Assembly: GCF_032056465.1 (NCBI RefSeq)
Contig: NZ_DAMBCL010000097.1
DNA: 11,677 nucleotides
Direction: 5' to 3' (one strand)
Origin: Mobilicoccus sp032056465
Lineage (GTDB): Bacteria; Actinomycetota; Actinomycetes; Actinomycetales; Dermatophilaceae
Shown: piece after piece, positions 7,367 through 11,677 of the stretch
How the letters are laid out: each line of letters begins with the position of its first letter
How positions within the stretch are numbered: the first letter of the stretch is position 1
Program-made: the position numbers and the translations under genes
The notes under the pieces: model-generated
Told to the model about the DNA's origin: nothing
Databases searched by the model: none
What the model saw: only the letters and a program-made list of their open reading frames with translations

Positions 7367-7401
7367 GGCGAGGGGCCGGCAGGTGCTGCCGGCCCCTCGC
7401 C
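7367..7401 (+). terminator. Perfect 16-bp stem-loop after the DUF305 gene
   Basis: Arms at 7367-7382 and 7386-7401 are exact reverse complements around a GTG loop, and the stem is almost entirely G/C. It starts 12 bp after the stop codon. There is no T-tract, as in many actinobacterial terminators, so it may also act as a 3'-end stabiliser. Confidence 0.65.
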
Positions 7402-7440
7402 CTCGGACGACCGCACATGCTGTTCTCAGGCCAGACGAGA

Positions 7441-7459
7441 TCTTGAGGCTGCCTTGACC
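7441..7459 (+). promoter_or_regulatory. Direct-repeat element C (TCTTGAGG-N3-CCTTGACC)
   Basis: The element has the same 11-bp offset as the others, in the gap between the DUF305 terminator and the redox unit. It ends 25 bp before ATG 7485. It is shared with element B over 28 bp (24 matches), including CAGAC upstream of the repeat. Confidence 0.55.
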
Positions 7460-7484
7460 GGTCCCCCCGGTGAGGGGAACCACC

Positions 7485-7808
7485 ATGGTCGTCGTGAACA
7501 CGACGAACAACACTTGGGCCCGGGTCGGCCACCAGACCGACCGGGCTGCGTCGCCCATGGTCACCCTGGTAACCGCAGAGGCCTGCCACCTCTGTGAGGA
7601 CGCCCACACGGAACTCCTGAACCGCGCGACCCAAGGGCAGCTACTGCTCGACCAGGTGGACGCCGAATCACCGCAGGGCCAGAAGCTCCTCCATCAACAC
7701 CGCCCGGCCATGTTCCCCCTCGTGCTGCTCGACGGCGCGTTCCTCAGCGCCGGACGCCTCCCGCGCCGCAAGCTCGGCCGCGCCCTCGCGGCACGGAAGG
7801 CCTCGTGA
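7485..7808 (+). CDS. Glutaredoxin-like thiol-redox protein
   Basis: This is a 107-aa thioredoxin-fold protein. The active site is C34-H-L-C37 in VTAEACHLCEDA, after a beta strand (VTLVT). MFPLVLLDG (76-84) supplies the conserved cis-proline (P78) and next strand, and a C-terminal Arg/Lys-rich helix closes the fold. No signal peptide is seen, so it is cytosolic. ATG 7485 is preferred for GAGGGG at 7472-7477, seven bases upstream; GTG 7470 would add five residues. The stop codon overlaps the CcdA start (TGATG at 7806-7810), implying coupling. It could deliver electrons to, or be paired with, the CcdA-like protein, although CcdA usually takes them from thioredoxin. Membership in the glutaredoxin/DUF836-like group is by motif only. 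Confidence 0.78.
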   Translation: MVVVNTTNNTWARVGHQTDRAASPMVTLVTAEACHLCEDAHTELLNRATQGQLLLDQVDAESPQGQKLLHQHRPAMFPLVLLDGAFLSAGRLPRRKLGRALAARKAS

Positions 7809-8785
7809 TGGGCTCGGAACTCCTGGCAACTGGCAGCATCCTGGCCGCCTTCTTCGCGGGCACGGTGGCCCTGTTCGCACCCTGCTGCATCGTCTTCCTC
7901 GCCCCGTCGTACCTGGCTGCTGCGGTCAAGAACAACCGGTGGCGCCTCCTCCCGCTGACCTTCGTCTTCGCGGCAGGCCTGGCGCTCGTCCTGGTCCCGA
8001 TCACGCTGGGGGTGAGTCTGCTGGCCGGTGCGATCGCCAAGTACCACGTGATCCTGTACTGGGCCGGTGGCCTGCTCATGATCGGCCTCGGTGTGCTGGC
8101 CCTCAGCGGCCGGATGTGGTCGATGCCGTCGATGCTGCGGGCCCCCGACACCACCCGCGGTGACACGGCGACCTTCTTCAGCCTCGGCGTGTTCTCGGGG
8201 ATCGCGTCCAGCTGCTGCGCCCCCGTCTTGGCCGGCGTGATGACCCTGTCCGCCCTCTCCGGCAACCCGCTCGGCGGCCTGGTGCTCGGGTTGGCGTTCG
8301 TGTTCGGCATGGTCATCCCGCTGCTGGTCATGGCACTCGTGTGGGACGCCGCCCGCCTCAACGAACGACGCTGGGGCCGGGCGAAGCCCATCAGGGTGAC
8401 CGTCGCCGGCCGCACGCTGCACACCAACAGCGTGAACCTGCTCGTCGCGGTCGCCTTCGTCATCATGGGCGTCTGGGTCATCACCCTCGCAGGCTCCGCA
8501 ACGATGACCGGGTCGGGCACCTGGGTGCAGCTCGCCGCCGGCGACTGGGTCACCCAAGCCGCGCAGGCCGTCCTCGGCTGGCTTGCCCCGGTCCCTGAGC
8601 CCGTCCTCGGCCTCGCCTTGTTGGGGCTGGCCGGGGTGTTCGTGTGGACCACGCTCCGCGACCGCCGCCGCGACGCGCGCCAGGGAGCCGAAGAGCACGC
8701 CGACGCCGACCCCACCCTGCCGCACTGCCACAGCACGACCGACGCCGACCACCCGATCGCCGACCACGACACCGCGAGGAACTGA
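7808..8785 (+). CDS. ccdA: CcdA/DsbD-like transmembrane thiol-disulfide electron carrier
   Basis: CcdA passes electrons from the cytosol across the membrane to thiol-redox proteins outside. The protein is 325 aa with about six to eight helices. The two redox-active cysteine sites appear as FAPCCIVFLAPSYL (C26/C27) in the first helix and SSCCAPVLAGV (C136/C137) in a later one. Both hold vicinal Cys pairs where the classical family has a single Cys (PCVLP, GPC). A long C-terminal cytosolic tail is rich in His and Asp (HADADPTLPHCHS, then HPIADHD), an unusual addition that may bind metal. The start ATG 7808 overlaps the glutaredoxin stop; GTG 7805 just before it is an alternative. The thioredoxin-like partner begins five bases after its stop. 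The operon order Grx, CcdA, Trx-like makes the electron path clear, though direction and partners are inferred. Confidence 0.87.
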   Translation: MGSELLATGSILAAFFAGTVALFAPCCIVFLAPSYLAAAVKNNRWRLLPLTFVFAAGLALVLVPITLGVSLLAGAIAKYHVILYWAGGLLMIGLGVLALSGRMWSMPSMLRAPDTTRGDTATFFSLGVFSGIASSCCAPVLAGVMTLSALSGNPLGGLVLGLAFVFGMVIPLLVMALVWDAARLNERRWGRAKPIRVTVAGRTLHTNSVNLLVAVAFVIMGVWVITLAGSATMTGSGTWVQLAAGDWVTQAAQAVLGWLAPVPEPVLGLALLGLAGVFVWTTLRDRRRDARQGAEEHADADPTLPHCHSTTDADHPIADHDTARN

Positions 8786-8790
8786 CGACC

Positions 8791-9411
8791 ATGCCCAGCA
8801 ACCAGCGCACCACCATCAGCCGCCGGCAACAGCTCCGAGACCAACGGGCACGCGAATCAGCCAAGGAGACCAAGCGTCGCCGCCTGTTCAGAATCGCGAC
8901 CGGACTGCTGACCACGCTCATCGTCGCCCTCGTCGGGTTCGGCCTGTGGAGCGCCCGCCCCGTCGAGGGTGGCCCGTCCGGCCAGGCGCCCGCGTTCACC
9001 CTGCCGACGACCGCGGGCACCACCGTGTCCCTGGCCGACTACCGCGGCCAGCCCGTGCTTCTCTACTTCAACGAGGGCGCCGGCTGCGGCTCCTGCACCC
9101 AGCAGATGGCCCTCATCGAGCAGGAGCCGGGCTTCGCCGCAGCCGGCATCACCGTGCTCCCCATCGTGATGAACACCGCCGCCCAGATCCAACCCGACCT
9201 GGACCGCTTCGGCGTCACCACCCCCTACCTGCTCGACGACGGCACGGTCTCGAAGGCCTACGACACCCTCGACAAGGGCATGCACCCCGGCCTGCCCGGG
9301 CACGGCTTCGTCCTGATCGACGCCGACGGCAACAAGCTCTGGCACGGCAACTACCCCTCCATGTGGCTCGACCCCGCCGAACTCCTGCACGAAGCCACCA
9401 GCCGCCTGTGA
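8791..9411 (+). CDS. Membrane-anchored thioredoxin-fold (TlpA/AhpC-TSA-like) protein
   Basis: This is a 206-aa protein with a basic, Arg/Lys-rich N terminus (1-34), one membrane helix (about 35-54) and an extracytoplasmic redoxin domain. The domain opens with APAFTLPTTAG and LADYRGQPVLLYF and carries the active site C99-G-S-C102 in NEGAGCGSCTQQM. GFVLIDADGNKLW matches the later strands of the fold. ATG 8791 is chosen since it begins just after the CcdA stop; the nearest purine run (GAGGA at 8775-8779) is a little far. The adjacent CcdA probably keeps its CxxC reduced, so it may act as a disulfide reductase or thiol-metal protein for metal-damaged envelope proteins. The fold is confident; the exact subfamily (TlpA, ResA or peroxiredoxin-like) is open. 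Confidence 0.84.
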   Translation: MPSNQRTTISRRQQLRDQRARESAKETKRRRLFRIATGLLTTLIVALVGFGLWSARPVEGGPSGQAPAFTLPTTAGTTVSLADYRGQPVLLYFNEGAGCGSCTQQMALIEQEPGFAAAGITVLPIVMNTAAQIQPDLDRFGVTTPYLLDDGTVSKAYDTLDKGMHPGLPGHGFVLIDADGNKLWHGNYPSMWLDPAELLHEATSRL

Positions 9412-9436
9412 ACGGGCGCGAACGCTGCGCCGCCGA

Positions 9437-9455
9437 CCTTGTAGCGATCTTGACC
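9437..9455 (+). promoter_or_regulatory. Direct-repeat element D (CCTTGTAG-N3-TCTTGACC)
   Basis: The second half-site is perfect; the first keeps only CCTTG. The offset is 11 bp as in the other copies. It lies 25 bp after the thioredoxin-like gene and 68 bp before the SHOCT gene. Confidence 0.45.
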
Positions 9456-9495
9456 GACCGCAGACGGGCCGCACGCCGTCGACGCAGCACCATGG

Positions 9496-9514
9496 ACCTA
9501 AGGCCAGCTCAAGA
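9496..9514 (-). promoter_or_regulatory. Degenerate direct-repeat element F (TCTTGAGC-N3-CCTTAGGT)
   Basis: On the minus strand the first half matches the consensus well, and the second keeps only CCTT at the correct 11-bp offset. It lies directly before the ribosome binding site of the SHOCT gene. It may be a weak second site paired with element D. Confidence 0.25.
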
Positions 9515-9523
9515 AGGGAACCA

Positions 9524-9769
9524 ATGATGATGTGGGGAGACAACAGCGGCTGGGGGATGTGGTTGGGAATGGGGATCAGCACGCTCATCCTCGTCGTCCT
9601 GATCGCTCTGTTGGTGTGGGCCATCAGCAGGATCGGCCGCGTCGAGGCGCCCCGGCCCCAGCGCGAGCGGCCGACCGCGTTGGAACTGCTGGACGAACGC
9701 CTCGCTCGCGGGGAGATCGAACCCGACGACTACCAGCAGCGCCGACGGATCCTCAACGACCAACGCTGA
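9524..9769 (+). CDS. Small single-helix membrane protein with C-terminal SHOCT domain
   Basis: This is an 81-aa protein. It opens with a Met/Trp/Gly-rich segment (MMMWGDNSGWGMWLGMG), has one strong membrane helix (about 18-35), a short basic Pro-rich linker, and ends in ALELLDERLARGEIEPDDY, a clear SHOCT motif (short C-terminal domain, often an oligomerisation or regulatory tail). GAAGGGAA upstream of ATG 9524 is a good ribosome binding site; ATG 9527 is a second possible start. Small SHOCT membrane proteins are frequent companions of copper and heavy-metal genes, but their role is not established. It sits between the redox unit and the HMA gene, with elements D and F upstream. Confidence 0.82.
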   Translation: MMMWGDNSGWGMWLGMGISTLILVVLIALLVWAISRIGRVEAPRPQRERPTALELLDERLARGEIEPDDYQQRRRILNDQR

Positions 9770-9833
9770 ACCCTGCCGGGGGGTCGCCGACCCGCCCTCC
9801 TGCATGCCACGAACTACACCCAAGGAGCGCACC

Positions 9834-10166
9834 GTGACGAGGGCCACGATCAGGAGAGTCAGCACCTTCGGGGTGAGCGGTCTGACCTGCCCGGACTGCC
9901 TCGTCCTGCTCATGGAGCGCGTCCGACAACAGCCCGGGGTTCGGGAGGTGACCGTCGACCTTGAGCCTGCGGGTGAATCGTCCCTGACGATCGCCCCCGC
10001 GGAGGCCGTGAGCGCCGAGGAAATCCGAGCCCTGGTCGACGAGATCGGCTTCGACTACATCGCCCGCCGCAGTCACCGCCGGCCCCTCCGGGGACAGGAC
10101 GCTCGCTCGTGGTCTCCCCTGATCCACAGCAAGGCTGGCGGACCCGAGCTCACGCACCTGCCCTGA
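9834..10166 (+). CDS. Heavy-metal-associated (HMA) domain protein, metallochaperone-like
   Basis: This is a 110-aa protein. It contains one HMA ferredoxin-like domain (about 8-75) with the metal motif C19-P-D-C22 in SGLTCPDC, where the usual Met before TC is Leu. PGVREVTVDL and EEIRALVDEIGFDY are the expected second strand and helix. The C-terminal 35 residues are basic and unlike the family, with scattered His. GTG 9834 is chosen for AAGGAG at 9822-9827, six bases upstream; ATG 9804 would add ten residues. Without a signal peptide it is cytosolic and could carry Cu(I), Zn(II) or Hg(II) to a transporter. It precedes the second CDF gene by 25 bp, suggesting a shared transcript. The metal identity is not readable from the sequence. 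Confidence 0.83.
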   Translation: MTRATIRRVSTFGVSGLTCPDCLVLLMERVRQQPGVREVTVDLEPAGESSLTIAPAEAVSAEEIRALVDEIGFDYIARRSHRRPLRGQDARSWSPLIHSKAGGPELTHLP

Positions 10167-10191
10167 CGCCCGCCCTGGACGGAGCACCAGC

Positions 10192-11102
10192 ATGAGCGCC
10201 GACCACGTCCACGCGTCGCAGGGCACCCATCGCAGCAAGCTCACGATCGTGGTCGGGATCACTGCCGCTATCCTGGTCGCCGAGGTCATCGGGGCGTGGT
10301 GGACCAACAGCCTCGCGTTGTTGGTCGACGCCGGTTACATGCTCACGGCGGCGTCGGGGCTGCTGATGGCGCTGATCGCCACCAACCTCGCCCTGCGGCC
10401 ACCCACCCCCGAACGCACCTGGGGCTGGCGGCGTGCCGAAGTGCTGGCCGCTGGCGCCCAGGCCGCGGTCCTGTAGGGGTGGGGGTGTATGCGGTCGTCG
10501 AGGGTGTTCGACGACTGTTTGGACCCGCGGAGGTTGCCGCTGGCGGGCTGCTCGTGTTCGGCATCGTGGGGCTGGTCGGCAGCATCGTCTCGATGCTGGT
10601 GCTCAGCTCGGGCCGCGGTGCGAACCTCAACATGCGCGCTGCCTTCTTGGAGGTCGTCAACGACGCCCTCGGGTCGGTGGCAGTGATCATGAGCGCGGTC
10701 GTGATCGCGCTGACCGGCTGGACACGGATCGACGCGCTGGCAGGCATGCTGATCGCGGGCCTGATCGTGCCGCGGGCGATCATCATCCTGCGGGAGGCGG
10801 GGAGCATCCTGCTGGAGTCCACCCCGGCTGGATTGGACCTTGACGAGGTCCGTCGACACATCCTGGAGGTTCCGCATGTGGTGGGGGTGCACGACCTTCA
10901 CGCCTCCACCATCGCCACCGGTCTGCCGGTCCTCACCGCACACGTCGTGGTCGAGGACGCCTGCTTCGCCGAAGGCGCCGCCCAGATGCTGGGCGACCTT
11001 CAAGCGTGTGTGGCCGACCACTGCGACGTCAGCGTCGAGCACTCCACGTTCCAACTCGAACCACCCACCTACAACGACTTCGAGCACGTTAGGCATGACT
11101 GA
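10192..11102 (+). pseudogene. Second CDF efflux gene, frameshifted and lacking TM2 metal ligands
   Basis: This is a paralogue of the CDF gene at 5719-6633 (about 86% protein identity by hand count once the frame is repaired). A one-base deletion at about 10473 turns the CTG-GTA-GGG expected here into CTG-TAG, stopping the product after 94 residues, and the rest continues in another frame to the TGA at 11100-11102. Independently, the TM2 metal site is altered: the LLVDAGHMLTDASG of the intact copy reads LLVDAGYMLTAASG, so H49 is Tyr and D53 is Ala. TM5 E154/D158 and the C-terminal domain (HDLHAST, HSTFQLE) are retained. ATG 10192 has GGAG eight bases upstream (10180-10183). Even if the frameshift were a sequencing error, the ligand changes suggest loss or change of transport. 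Confidence 0.87.
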
Positions 11103-11285
11103 CCCCGCGCCGGCACTCCTCAACACAGTGACGCCCCGCCGGGTCGTGCCGCCCCGTCGTCTTCGGGTCAGATCCGGACGGCACCGCACATCGGCTCATG
11201 TGCGCGAGGTCACGACCATCGACCTCGCCGTCCGCTGCTGGTCGCCCCCGAGCCACAGAATAGCGAGACCCCGTGTGGTCCGGGG

Positions 11286-11329
11286 CGGTGGGCAGGTGGT
11301 TGAGGCCGGCGGGCCGGCACTGCCCACCG
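11286..11329. repeat. Two-step inverted repeat (possible structured RNA or terminator)
   Basis: The outer arms CGGTGGGCAG (11286-11295) and CTGCCCACCG (11320-11329) are exact reverse complements. Inside, GCCGGC at 11305-11310 and 11313-11318 can also pair. No T-run follows. The function is unknown. Confidence 0.4.
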
Positions 11330-11343
11330 GAGGATCAAGGCAA

Positions 11344-11359
11344 CCCGCGCCAGCGCGGG
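11344..11359. repeat. Short perfect inverted repeat CCCGCGC-CA-GCGCGGG
   Basis: Seven-base perfect arms with a two-base centre lie 14 bp after the larger inverted repeat. It may be part of the same structured element. Confidence 0.35.
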
Positions 11360-11622
11360 ATCGGTAGGGTGAACAGACACGAGGGTTCCTCCGTTCGCTG
11401 TGAACGACACGACCCCGCCGGGCCCAACCACCGGCCAGTGACTCCGCACGACGGGCATCGTCTTCCTGGACGGGAGAACCCTCGTCCCCGTCCTCAGACA
11501 GTGACGCGCAGACACTCCCGCTCATCGCCACCCAGCGACCGCAACCAACGCCACGGTCGGCGAACCCACGCTTGTGCGTGATCCGGTGCCACCCAAGACG
11601 AGTCACCCGCGTGGCAGGTCCA

Positions 11623-11677
11623 GGGACTGTCCGCCAAACGGTGTTTCTGGCCTGACACGCCGGCTCAGCTGGCGGGG
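11623..11677. mobile_element. Possible IS256-like terminal sequence at the window edge
   Basis: GGGACTGTCC at 11623, followed by an AAACGGTGTTTCTGG segment, resembles the ends I recall for IS256-family elements. The transposase would lie beyond the window. There is no second end within the window to compare, so this is a tentative reading. Confidence 0.27.

Larger units (their letters stand above)
11103..11622 (+). other. Noncoding stretch without a supported gene
   Basis: About 520 bp follow the second CDF gene with no frame that resembles a known protein. Open frames exist on both strands but have low-complexity Arg/Pro/Gly products, as expected by chance in GC-rich DNA. It holds the hairpins noted at 11286-11359 and a small CACGC-TTGT-GCGTG stem at 11567-11580. 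I see no tRNA or rRNA sequence in it. Confidence 0.5.

Noticed and set aside
7694..8844. Two long minus-strand frames opposite the CcdA-like gene
   Set aside because: They have no recognisable domains, while the plus-strand protein has clear helices and redox motifs and operon-style overlaps.
8583..9527. Plus-strand frame running through the CcdA end and the thioredoxin-like gene
   Set aside because: It is a Pro/Arg/Ser-rich out-of-frame reading. Only its last part (9408-9527) is mentioned, as a possible coupled leader.
11196..11606. Minus-strand open frame of 136 codons in the right-hand gap
   Set aside because: The product has no recognisable motif, no ribosome binding site was identified, and it overlaps the inverted repeats. 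It cannot be supported as a gene.
1..11677. CRISPR array, tRNA, rRNA, toxin-antitoxin or restriction genes
   Set aside because: No regular direct repeat-spacer pattern, cloverleaf, rRNA-like segment or matching protein motifs were seen on either strand.

Overview
The window is GC-rich DNA with GTG starts, GTGA/ATGA gene overlaps and a probable leaderless regulator gene. This points to a high-GC actinomycete (Actinomycetota); I cannot name the genus. All supported genes lie on the plus strand and form a heavy-metal resistance island: Cd/Zn/Pb-type sensing and export together with envelope thiol-redox and metal-binding proteins. A truncated gene, an excisionase-like remnant and a possible IS edge suggest the island is mobile and partly decayed.

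Layout. (1) 1-3000: a 5'-truncated apolipoprotein N-acyltransferase (lnt) that keeps its nitrilase-fold catalytic domain; a small three-helix membrane protein with His clusters; and a YibE/F-family membrane protein whose N-terminal part is split by two compensating frameshifts. (2) 3000-3311: mostly noncoding, holding a short Xis/MerR-like helix-turn-helix remnant. (3) 3300-6633: the core resistance operon, made of a CmtR-like ArsR-family sensor with an operator over its start codon, a P1B-type ATPase and a CDF efflux protein, with overlapping or closely spaced genes. (4) 6634-7401: a DUF305 lipoprotein followed by a perfect 16-bp hairpin. (5) 7485-9411: a tightly packed redox unit of glutaredoxin-like protein, CcdA-like membrane protein and membrane-anchored thioredoxin-fold protein. 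(6) 9524-11102: a small SHOCT-domain membrane protein, a heavy-metal-associated (HMA) protein and a second CDF gene that is frameshifted and has lost TM2 metal ligands. (7) 11103-11677: no convincing gene; inverted repeats and a possible IS256-like end.

The most notable unexplained signal is a family of 19-bp elements, consensus YCTTGNCC-N3-YCTTGACC, in which two 8-bp direct repeats are offset by 11 bp. It occurs five times at gene junctions (1091, 1610, 6633 reversed, 7441 and 9437) plus one degenerate copy (9496). One-turn-spaced direct repeats are typical of OmpR/PhoB-type response regulator sites, so I infer that the accessory genes form a regulon under a regulator not encoded here, separate from the CmtR-controlled pump operon.

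Working model (inference): the pump and CDF protein export metal from the cytosol. The DUF305 lipoprotein, YibE/F and HMA proteins bind or move metal, and the glutaredoxin/CcdA/thioredoxin unit keeps extracytoplasmic thiols reduced under metal stress.
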